A program made the translations under genes and the position numbers. 14,835 nucleotides of DNA, from assembly GCA_047623825.1 (NCBI GenBank), contig JBLHOS010000074.1, forward strand, positions 1 through 14,835, given 5' to 3'. This document shows positions 1 through 5,753 of this stretch, in pieces. The DNA is from JBLHOS01 sp047623825. Its GTDB lineage: Bacteria > Pseudomonadota > Alphaproteobacteria > Rhodobacterales > Rhodobacteraceae. How positions within the stretch are numbered: position 1 is the first letter of the stretch; every line of letters starts with the position of its first letter. Under the pieces are notes generated by a model, which worked only from the letters and a program-made list of their open reading frames with translations, was not told the origin of the DNA and made no database searches.

Positions 1-644
1 CCTCCCTTGGCCTGTTTGGCTACCCTGCGCTGATGGCCGCCGACATCTTGGTTTACCACGCGACCCATGTCCCCGTGGGTGAGGATCAAAAACAGCATCT
101 TGAGCTGACGCGCGACATTGCGACCAAATTCAATCATGATTTCGGCGTTGATTTCTTTCCGATACCAGAGCCGGTTATTACAGGGGCCGCCACGCGCATT
201 ATGTCGTTGCGCGACGGCTCAAAAAAGATGTCAAAAAGCGATCCATCGGATATGAGCCGGATCAACATGACTGATGGTGCCGATGACATCGCCAAGAAAA
301 TCCGCAAGGCAAAGACCGATCCAGAACCGCTGCCGGAAACTTTGGCTGAATTGTCGGGTCGCCCCGACGCGCGCAATCTGATCAACATCTTCGCCGCATT
401 GCAGGAGGTAGAGCCGCAGGTGGCATTGGATCAGGTCACCGGTCTACAATTTGGGGCGTTCAAGCCAATTCTGGCTGATCTGGCCGTAGAAAAACTGGCG
501 CCAATCTCGTCTGAGATGGCGCGCCTGATGCAAGATACCGCTGAGATCGACCGCATTTTGGCGCGTGGTGCCGAACGCGCGCGCGAAATTACGGTTCCCA
601 TCTTGGACAAGACATATGAGATCCTCGGAATGATCCGCAGCTAG
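1..644 (+). CDS. trpS: Tryptophan--tRNA ligase, 3' part (5' end outside window)
   Basis: This is the C-terminal 213 residues of class I tryptophanyl-tRNA synthetase, which charges tRNA-Trp in the cytoplasm. The reading frame is open from base 3 and has no start in the window. The first ATG, at 33, is internal, because the residues before it (SLGLFGYPAL) already match the family. Visible hallmarks are the segment AADILVYHATHVPVGEDQ followed by KQHLELTRDIA, which lies at the Trp/ATP site, and the class I signature KMSKS encoded at 225-239. After it come the family's anticodon-binding helices up to the TAG stop. Full-length bacterial TrpRS is about 330-350 residues, so roughly the first third is missing because of the window edge and not because of a mutation. 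No convincing terminator follows. The identification is secure. Confidence 0.96.
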   Translation, partial: SLGLFGYPALMAADILVYHATHVPVGEDQKQHLELTRDIATKFNHDFGVDFFPIPEPVITGAATRIMSLRDGSKKMSKSDPSDMSRINMTDGADDIAKKIRKAKTDPEPLPETLAELSGRPDARNLINIFAALQEVEPQVALDQVTGLQFGAFKPILADLAVEKLAPISSEMARLMQDTAEIDRILARGAERAREITVPILDKTYEILGMIRS

Positions 645-722
645 ACACATCCGATGTTTTTGCACGAAGGCTCCGCGATTTTGAGGGCTTTTGTGTTACC
701 GGTGATCTGGTAGCTTGCGGTC

Positions 723-729
723 AAAGGAG
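723..729 (+). promoter_or_regulatory. Shine-Dalgarno AAAGGAG of the VOC gene
   Basis: AAAGGAG lies 7 nt before the ATG at 737 and fixes the start of the VOC-family gene. Confidence 0.7.
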
Positions 730-736
730 CCTCACG

Positions 737-1222
737 ATGACCTACCGAGCCCCGGCTGGCACCCATGTTGGACATATCCACCTTAGGGTTTCAGATCTTG
801 ACCGCGCAGTCGCGTTTTATTGCGACGTGCTCGGCTTTGACGTCCGGATGCGCTACGGCGAACAGGCCGCGTTTTTGGCAGTCGGTGAGTATCACCACCA
901 TATTGGCCTGAACACTTGGGACAGCAAAAATGGGTATGCTCCCGCCAAGGGGTCGACTGGTCTGTACCATGTGGCCTTTGTCTATCCGAATCGCCGCAGC
1001 CTTGGGCAGGCCGTTGGTCATGTTATCGATAATGGGGTCGCGATCACGGGTGCGGCGGATCATGGTGTCAGTAAGGCCGTTTATTTCGACGATCCCGATG
1101 GCAACGGGATTGAGCTCTATTGGGATCGCGACCCGTCGCTGTGGCCCAAGGACGCGGGCGGCAGCCTGAACCTGACCAATAGCCCATTGGATGTTGCGGC
1201 ACTGGTCGCTGAGGCCAGCTGA
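737..1222 (+). CDS. VOC-superfamily protein (glyoxalase / extradiol dioxygenase-like)
   Basis: A 161-residue soluble protein with two beta-alpha-beta-beta-beta modules of the vicinal oxygen chelate fold, about residues 10-60 and 74-130. The likely metal ligands sit where the fold expects them: H15 in HIHLRVSDLD, a His in HHHIGLN (residues 53-55), H78 in GLYHVAF and E126 in DPDGNGIELYWD. This pattern resembles CatE-like catechol 2,3-dioxygenases more than glyoxalase I, but the substrate cannot be read from the sequence. A good Shine-Dalgarno sequence supports the ATG start. The gene stands 92 bp after trpS and 75 bp before an aminotransferase on the same strand, with no visible terminator between, so it may be co-transcribed with the latter. 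The fold is near certain. A role in aromatic ring cleavage is only a possibility, since no other aromatic catabolism gene is nearby. Confidence 0.85.
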   Translation: MTYRAPAGTHVGHIHLRVSDLDRAVAFYCDVLGFDVRMRYGEQAAFLAVGEYHHHIGLNTWDSKNGYAPAKGSTGLYHVAFVYPNRRSLGQAVGHVIDNGVAITGAADHGVSKAVYFDDPDGNGIELYWDRDPSLWPKDAGGSLNLTNSPLDVAALVAEAS

Positions 1223-1284
1223 ACCGATCAACAGCCCGATTTACGTCTGGACCTCTGACCTAATGCTCTCTTATGCTGAGCGTC

Positions 1285-1290
1285 AGGAGG
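1285..1290 (+). promoter_or_regulatory. Shine-Dalgarno AGGAGG of the aminotransferase gene
   Basis: AGGAGG with a 7-nt spacer to the ATG at 1298. This is a near-perfect ribosome binding site that sets the start of the aminotransferase. Confidence 0.7.
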
Positions 1291-1297
1291 ATCAACG

Positions 1298-2161
1298 ATG
1301 GCAACTGGTACAAACATCAAGACCTATTTTGAGGGCAAATGGCATGACGGTAACGTGCCGATCATGCGCGCCGCTGATCATGGATCTTGGCAAGGGTCGA
1401 CCGTCTTTGATGGCGCGCGGTTCTTTGACGGCATCGCCCCCGATCTGATGTCCCATTGTGAGCGTGTAAACAACTCTGCCACGGCCCTGATGATCACGCC
1501 AACCCAGACGGCACAGGAAATCTATGATATCGTGTGGGAAGGGCTGAAATCCTATAACCCTAAGTCTGCCGTCTATATTCGGCCAATGTATTGGGGTCTG
1601 GATGGCGGCGCGATGGGGATCATCCCAAAGGCGAATTCAACCGGCTTTTGTGTCTGTTTAGAAGAACTACCAATGGCCCCGCCAGAGGCCGCAGTGCGCC
1701 TGACCACCACCCAATTTCACCGCCCCGTGCTTAGCGATAATGTTACCAACGCCAAGGCCGGATGCCTCTACCCCAACAACGCCCGCATGTTGGCCGAAGC
1801 CGTTTCGAAAGGTTATGATAACGCACTAGTCGCAGATGCGATTGGTAATGTGGCTGAAACGGCCTCTGCAAATATCTTCATGGCGAAAGATGGTGTGATT
1901 TTCACTCCCGCTCCCAATGGGACATTCCTGTCCGGCATCACCAGGGCCCGCCACATCAAGAACCTGACCGCGGCCGGATTGCAGGTGCGCGAGGTTGTTT
2001 TGACGTTCGATCATTTCCGGCAAGCCGATGAGGTATTTATGTCTGGAAATGTAAACAAGGTCACACCCGTTAGTGAGTTTGATGGGGTGCATTATCAGAT
2101 CGGCCCGATCACGCATCTGGCCCGGAAACTTTACTGGGAATGGGCGCGTTCTGCCGCATAG
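1298..2161 (+). CDS. ilvE: Class IV aminotransferase, branched-chain amino acid type
   Basis: A 287-residue PLP-dependent fold-type IV transaminase. It probably interconverts branched-chain amino acids and their 2-oxo acids using glutamate/2-oxoglutarate. Visible motifs are the N-terminal substrate-side segment ADHGSWQGSTVFDGAR (about 26-41), the PLP lysine K153 in NAKAGCLYPNNAR, the PLP-pyridine-nitrogen glutamate E187 in NVAETASANIF, and the phosphate-binding turn LSGITR (211-216). The length is a little under typical IlvE (about 300-310). D-amino acid transaminases and aminodeoxychorismate lyase share this fold, so the substrate is inferred. Rhodobacteraceae often carry more than one IlvE-like protein, and this may be a paralogue and not the main biosynthetic enzyme. 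It lies between a VOC enzyme and a stress protein, with no ilv genes adjacent. Confidence 0.85.
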   Translation: MATGTNIKTYFEGKWHDGNVPIMRAADHGSWQGSTVFDGARFFDGIAPDLMSHCERVNNSATALMITPTQTAQEIYDIVWEGLKSYNPKSAVYIRPMYWGLDGGAMGIIPKANSTGFCVCLEELPMAPPEAAVRLTTTQFHRPVLSDNVTNAKAGCLYPNNARMLAEAVSKGYDNALVADAIGNVAETASANIFMAKDGVIFTPAPNGTFLSGITRARHIKNLTAAGLQVREVVLTFDHFRQADEVFMSGNVNKVTPVSEFDGVHYQIGPITHLARKLYWEWARSAA

Positions 2162-2180
2162 CCTGACCGCGCACATTTCC

Positions 2181-2209
2181 TTGCCAGTGTCCGTGTCCTC
2201 CGTCATGAT
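2181..2209 (+). promoter_or_regulatory. Candidate sigma-70-type promoter for usp
   Basis: TTGCCA (5/6 to consensus) at 2181-2186 and CATGAT (4/6) at 2204-2209 are separated by 17 bp. They lie just after the aminotransferase stop and about 25 bp before the usp ATG. This is a match by eye, with no experimental support. Confidence 0.35.
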
Positions 2210-2233
2210 CAGCCACCGGGAGGCGCTATAATC

Positions 2234-2689
2234 ATGCGTAAGTTTCTAGTTGTGCTGGACGATACACGCGAATGCCTGAACGCAATGCGCTTTGCAGCGA
2301 TGCGCGCTGCGCACACCCAGGGCGGTGTTGAGATTTTGGCGGTTATTCCACCCGATGAATTTAACCATTGGATCGGCGTTGGCGAAGTCATGCGCGCCGA
2401 GACCCGTGAACGGATAGAGGCGCATTTCAACGTGTTTGCAAAATGGATGCGGGACCGGCAAAATATCGATCCAACCTTGATCATTCGTGAGGGTGAGCCC
2501 GTTGATGAAATCTTGGCACAGGTCCGCGAAAACCCCGAAATCGGGGTTTTGGTTTTAGGGGCAAGTTCGGGGAAATCGGGGCCCGGGCCGCTGGTTACCG
2601 CCATGTTGAAGACTGCAGGCACCCTGCCGATCCCGATCACAATTGTACCCGGTGAGATGTCAAAGGAGCAGTTAGAGGCCGTTTCTTAG
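2234..2689 (+). CDS. Small universal stress protein (UspA family)
   Basis: A 151-residue single-domain Usp protein. The fold is recognisable from the start MRKFLVVLDDTREC (beta-1 with the Asp-containing loop), the helix with paired small residues after it, the beta strand GVEILAVIPP, and the C-terminal VLVLGASSGKSGPG segment followed by IPITIVPG. Usp proteins bind nucleotides or dimerise and modulate survival under stress. The canonical ATP-binding motif G-x2-G-x9-G-S/T is not intact: the sequence reads G109-A-S-S-G113 and has Pro-Leu-Val-Thr where the second Gly-Ser/Thr is expected, so ATP binding is uncertain. The ATG follows a GGGAGG at 2218-2223 with a rather long 10-nt spacer. It is a separate transcription unit from nfu, if the candidate promoters on each side are right. 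Confidence 0.88.
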   Translation: MRKFLVVLDDTRECLNAMRFAAMRAAHTQGGVEILAVIPPDEFNHWIGVGEVMRAETRERIEAHFNVFAKWMRDRQNIDPTLIIREGEPVDEILAQVRENPEIGVLVLGASSGKSGPGPLVTAMLKTAGTLPIPITIVPGEMSKEQLEAVS

Positions 2690-2720
2690 GCTAAATTGCT
2701 CTTTAGAACCGTTCCAAATC

Positions 2721-2749
2721 TTGACTTCTTAGGTCCGTAGGCTCATATC
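2721..2749 (+). promoter_or_regulatory. Candidate promoter of the nfu-tsaB-rimI operon
   Basis: TTGACT (5/6) at 2721-2726 is followed after 17 bp by a weak -10 element, CATATC, at 2744-2749, about 30 bp before the nfu ATG. Alphaproteobacterial -10 boxes are often weakly conserved. This is a visual consensus match only. Confidence 0.35.
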
Positions 2750-2777
2750 GTACAGGTAGTCAAACCGGAGCGACCCG

Positions 2778-3341
2778 ATGTTCATTCAAACCGAATCTAC
2801 CCCAAATCCCGCAACCCTGAAATTTCTGCCAGGTCTGTCAGTTCTCGAGGTGGGAACAGCTGATTTTCCGACGGCAGAGGCCGCTACAAAATCACCGTTG
2901 GCCAACCGCGTGTTTGGTGTCGAAGGTGTGTCTGGCGTGTTCTTCGGGTTGGATTTCATCACGGTAACCAAGGTTGAGGCAGTCGATTGGGACCATGTAA
3001 AGCCCGCCATCTTGGGCGCCATCATGGAACATTACCAGTCTGGCGCGCCCATTATGGACGGCGATGTGGACCCTTCCGGTGGTCATGCGGCCCATGACGG
3101 CGAAGATGGCGACATCGTGAGCCAGATCAAAGAACTGCTCGACACACGGGTTCGCCCCGCTGTGGCACAGGACGGTGGTGATATTACGTTCCACGGCTTT
3201 GATCGCGGCGTTGTCTATCTGCATATGCAAGGGGCCTGCGCGGGATGCCCATCGTCAACCCTGACGCTGAAGATGGGGATTGAGAACCTGCTGCGCCACT
3301 ACATTCCCGAAGTAATCGAGGTTCGCCCGGTTGCCGTCTGA
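2778..3341 (+). CDS. nfu: NifU-like Fe-S carrier (Nfu type, N-terminal Nfu_N + C-terminal NifU domain)
   Basis: A 187-residue Nfu scaffold/carrier that binds a [4Fe-4S] cluster at the subunit interface of a dimer and passes it to client enzymes in the cytoplasm. The N-terminal Nfu_N domain starts with the diagnostic MFIQTESTPNPATLKFLPG and runs to about residue 88. An acidic, Gly/His-rich linker follows (about 93-112). The C-terminal NifU domain covers about 113-182 and contains VAQDGGDITFHG and the cluster-binding CxxC as C154-A-G-C157, followed by PSSTLTLKMGIENLL. Both cysteines are present, so it should be functional. CGGAG at 2766-2770 lies 7 nt before the ATG. The 3' end overlaps the TTG start of tsaB by 11 nt, which suggests translational coupling. 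Confidence 0.94.
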   Translation: MFIQTESTPNPATLKFLPGLSVLEVGTADFPTAEAATKSPLANRVFGVEGVSGVFFGLDFITVTKVEAVDWDHVKPAILGAIMEHYQSGAPIMDGDVDPSGGHAAHDGEDGDIVSQIKELLDTRVRPAVAQDGGDITFHGFDRGVVYLHMQGACAGCPSSTLTLKMGIENLLRHYIPEVIEVRPVAV

Positions 3342-3990
3342 CACACCGGTCATTCTTGCCTTTGACACATCGGCCGCGCATTGTGCGGCCGCTTTGCTGT
3401 CTGGCGATCAGATCCTGGCCCAATTCGCAGAACCGATGGCCAAAGGTCAGGCTGAGGCGCTGCTACCGCTGATCCAGACGATGATGGCCAAAGCTGGGGT
3501 CGTCAAAGAGGATCTGGACGCCATTGCCGTTGGGGTCGGCCCCGGTAATTTCACCGGAATCCGTATTTCGGTCGCAGCAGCGCGTGGTTTGGCGATGGCC
3601 CTGAAGATCCCTGCCTTCGGGATATCCGGATTTGAGGCATTGGCAATCGGTCATGACGGGCCAGTTCTGGCCACGATCGATGCGCGGCGAGATCAAGTGT
3701 ATTTGCAACTGATTTCAAATGCAGCCAGCAATGAACCCATGCAATTACCAATTACAGAGATCAGCCCTGAGCTTGGGCAGCCAAGCCTTGCTTGTATTGG
3801 GTTTGAGGCTGAGCGGATCGCGGCTCGACTTGGCGCCAAGGTTGCATCGCCACGGTTTGGCACAGCTGAGGCGCTAGCACGATCAGCGGTGCTACGCATC
3901 GGGCAAACCGCACCTCGCCCTGCCCCGCTATATATTCGGGCCGCAGACGCCGCCCCACCGCGTGGTACAGCGCCAACTCTTTTGCCATGA
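3331..3990 (+). CDS. tsaB: tRNA threonylcarbamoyladenosine biosynthesis protein TsaB
   Basis: A 219-residue ASKHA-fold protein (YeaZ). With TsaD and TsaE it makes the N6-threonylcarbamoyl modification of A37 in ANN-decoding tRNAs. TsaB lacks catalytic activity and scaffolds TsaD. Visible motifs are the N-terminal beta-hairpin ILAFDTSAAHCAAAL and the dimer-interface helix region GVGPGNFTGIRISVAAARGLAMAL (about 68-91). Length agrees with E. coli TsaB (about 230). The start is a TTG at 3331, inside the end of nfu. It is chosen because GAGG at 3318-3321 lies 9 nt upstream and no in-frame ATG or GTG precedes the conserved ILAFDTS. Its stop overlaps the rimI ATG (ATGA). The TTG start and overlap suggest low, coupled expression. 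Confidence 0.92.
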   Translation: MPSDTPVILAFDTSAAHCAAALLSGDQILAQFAEPMAKGQAEALLPLIQTMMAKAGVVKEDLDAIAVGVGPGNFTGIRISVAAARGLAMALKIPAFGISGFEALAIGHDGPVLATIDARRDQVYLQLISNAASNEPMQLPITEISPELGQPSLACIGFEAERIAARLGAKVASPRFGTAEALARSAVLRIGQTAPRPAPLYIRAADAAPPRGTAPTLLP

Positions 3991-4403
3991 CACCAGCTGA
4001 GCTTGCGCGGCGCCATGCGGCGTCTTTTACCACTCCAAGGCCTTGGAACGCCCACGAATTTAAGGATTTATTGGCCTCAGATCTGATACATCTGATAGCC
4101 AGTCCGTTTGGGTTTGCCCTGATCCGCGTTGTCACCGATGACGCCGAGCTGCTGACAATCGCGGTCGATCCTGACATGCGCCGCCAAGGCAATGGTGCGC
4201 GCCTGATGCAAACAGCACTTAGCACTGCCCGGTCCCACGGTGCATCCGAAATGTTTTTGGAGGTCGCGTCGGACAATCAGGCGGCATGCGCGCTATATCA
4301 ATTCTTGGGCTTTGCCGAGATTGGCAAGCGAAGCGGCTACTACAAACACGCCGACGGTCAAATAAGTGATGCAATTTTGATGAAGGCATCACTAATTCCG
4401 TAG
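3987..4403 (+). CDS. rimI: RimI-type ribosomal protein S18 alanine N-acetyltransferase (GNAT)
   Basis: A 138-residue GNAT-family acetyltransferase. By homology and position next to tsaB it is called RimI, which acetylates the N-terminal alanine of ribosomal protein S18 using acetyl-CoA. The acetyl-CoA pyrophosphate loop is visible as RRQGNGA (65-71) after the beta-4 strand LLTIAVDPDM. E92 in FLEVASDN and Y104 in ACALYQFLGF are 12 residues apart, matching the spacing of the general base and acid in E. coli RimI (E103, Y115). The start overlaps the tsaB stop by four bases. TsaB-RimI adjacency is common in alphaproteobacteria. No clear intrinsic terminator follows. Related protein acetyltransferases have the same motifs, so the exact substrate is inferred. 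Confidence 0.88.
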   Translation: MTPAELARRHAASFTTPRPWNAHEFKDLLASDLIHLIASPFGFALIRVVTDDAELLTIAVDPDMRRQGNGARLMQTALSTARSHGASEMFLEVASDNQAACALYQFLGFAEIGKRSGYYKHADGQISDAILMKASLIP

Positions 4404-4472
4404 AAATCGAGCCAAAGTGGGAATTCTGCCCTATCGGAAGCTCTGATCGTTCGGAATCCAAGCAGAATCTGG

Positions 4473-4502
4473 TTGACCCTCCCGCCATGCTTTGCCCTTA
4501 TT
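4473..4502 (+). promoter_or_regulatory. Candidate promoter of the BMP-family binding protein gene
   Basis: TTGACC (5/6) at 4473-4478 and CTTATT (3/6) at 4497-4502 have an 18-bp spacer and sit in the 185-bp gap after rimI, leaving a leader of about 80 nt. The rest of this gap holds a GC-rich inverted repeat (CGGGGG 4531-4536 / CCCCCG 4557-4562) and a distant one (ATTCTGC 4423-4429 / GCAGAAT 4462-4468). No known riboswitch class was recognised. Confidence 0.3.
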
Positions 4503-4574
4503 TGCACAGTGATCGTCTGATCTCTGCTTGCGGGGGCCGTTGCCCTACTGCATTGACCCCCGAGCCAACCAACT

Positions 4575-4580
4575 GGGAGA
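4575..4580 (+). promoter_or_regulatory. Shine-Dalgarno GGGAGA of the binding protein gene
   Basis: GGGAGA with an 8-nt spacer to the ATG at 4589. The signal peptide begins directly at this start, which supports it. Confidence 0.55.
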
Positions 4581-4588
4581 CGTAAATA

Positions 4589-5587
4589 ATGACCCTCGTG
4601 AATAAACTTCTTGGTGCAGCTGCAGGCCTGGCGCTCAGTGCGACCGCCGCAATGGCCCAAGATCCTGCCCTGATCTTCGATCTTGGCGGCAAATTCGACA
4701 AATCCTTTAACGAAGCCGCATTTAATGGCGCGCAGCGTTGGGCCGATGAAACTGGCGGCACCTATCGTGAGATCGAGTTGCAGTCCGATGCACAGCGTGA
4801 GCAGGCGCTGCGTCGCCTTGCAGAGTCCGGCTCCAACCCTGTTGTCATGGCTGGTTTTGCGTTTGGTTCCGTTCTGGAGGTCGTCGCACCTGATTATCCA
4901 GACACCGACTTTGTGATCATCGACAGCACCGTGGATCAACCCAATGTACTGTCGATCGAATTCGAAGAGCACGAAGGCTCCTTCCTTGTTGGCATGTTGG
5001 CTGGCATGGCATCTGAGACAGGCACCGTCGGCTTTATCGGCGGCATGGATATTCCACTGATCTCCCGCTTTGGATGTGGCTACGCCCAAGGTGTTCGCGC
5101 AGCAAACCCCGATGCAACGATCATTCAAAACATGACCGGCACGACATTTACGGCATGGAATGACCCGGTCCGCGGTGGTGAGCTAACACGCTCGCAGATC
5201 AGCCAAGGCGCTGACGTGGTCTATGCAGCAGCTGGCGGCACCGGTCTTGGTGTGCTTCAGGCCGCCGCAGATGAGGGCATCTTGTCCATCGGCGTTGACA
5301 GCAACCAGAACGGTCTGTTCCCAGGCCAGGTTCTGACATCCATGATGAAGCGCGTTGATGTTGCGGTCTACAATGCCTTTACCGACGGCACCGCCGGCAC
5401 ATTGGAAACAGGCGCGATGCGGCTTGGCCTTGCACAAGAAGGTGTTGGCTACGCATTGGATGACAACAACTCTGATCTGATCACACCTGAGATGCTGGTA
5501 GCCGTCGACGCGGCACGCGCAGCAATCATCGCAGGCGAAATCGAAGTGCATAACTACACCACAGACGGCAGCTGCCCTGTGATGTAA
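4589..5587 (+). CDS. BMP-family ABC transporter periplasmic substrate-binding protein (probable nucleoside binder)
   Basis: A 332-residue secreted binding protein of the BMP/PnrA family. It delivers ligand to the ATPase and permeases encoded just downstream. Residues 1-23 form a Sec signal peptide (basic NK, hydrophobic core, A-M-A before Q24). There is no lipobox cysteine, so it should be a soluble periplasmic protein and not a lipoprotein as in PnrA of spirochaetes. Family hallmarks are GGKFDKSFNEAAFNGAQRW (33-51), the hinge region with EGSFLVGMLAGM (129-140), GADVVYAAAGGTGLGVL (207-223) and IGVDSNQNGLFPG followed by MMKRVDVAVYNAF. Two cysteines, C163 and C329, could form a disulfide. Characterised members bind purine nucleosides, and that substrate is inferred here. 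An intrinsic terminator follows the stop. Confidence 0.92.
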   Translation: MTLVNKLLGAAAGLALSATAAMAQDPALIFDLGGKFDKSFNEAAFNGAQRWADETGGTYREIELQSDAQREQALRRLAESGSNPVVMAGFAFGSVLEVVAPDYPDTDFVIIDSTVDQPNVLSIEFEEHEGSFLVGMLAGMASETGTVGFIGGMDIPLISRFGCGYAQGVRAANPDATIIQNMTGTTFTAWNDPVRGGELTRSQISQGADVVYAAAGGTGLGVLQAAADEGILSIGVDSNQNGLFPGQVLTSMMKRVDVAVYNAFTDGTAGTLETGAMRLGLAQEGVGYALDDNNSDLITPEMLVAVDAARAAIIAGEIEVHNYTTDGSCPVM

Positions 5588-5605
5588 GTGCTTTGCACTG
5601 AACAA

Positions 5606-5647
5606 AAGGATGGGCCGTTTCTATCAGAGACGGCCCATCTTTGTTTT
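5606..5647 (+). terminator. Intrinsic terminator between binding protein and ATPase genes
   Basis: A hairpin with arms at 5609-5622 and 5626-5639 (core GATGGGCCGT / ACGGCCCATC, about 13-14 pairs with one G-U and a 3-nt loop) is followed by TTTGTTTT at 5640-5647. It lies about 20 nt after the binding protein stop and 60-110 nt before the ATPase start. In such operons a partial terminator here keeps the binding protein in excess over the membrane parts. That role is inferred. Confidence 0.85.
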
Positions 5648-5753
5648 CAACAGGCGCTGGTGGCGAGTTGCTGGACAGCTTTGTCGTCTGTGGTAACGTC
5701 ACAGAATGGCCAATCGCTTGTCAGTTTTTGCCGTGCAGGATAATTCAAACTCA

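Noticed and set aside
647..661. ACAT-CCG-ATGT followed by a T-run after trpS, a possible terminator
   Set aside because: The stem is only four A/T-rich pairs, too weak to call.
2691..2706. CTAAA/TTTAG inverted repeat after the usp stop
   Set aside because: A five-pair A/T-rich stem with no T-run is consistent with chance.
4358..5128. 256-codon open frame on the - strand across the leader and 5' half of the BMP binding protein gene
   Set aside because: It is antisense to a gene with clear family motifs and a signal peptide, has Cys/His/Arg-rich composition typical of a shadow frame, and resembles no family.
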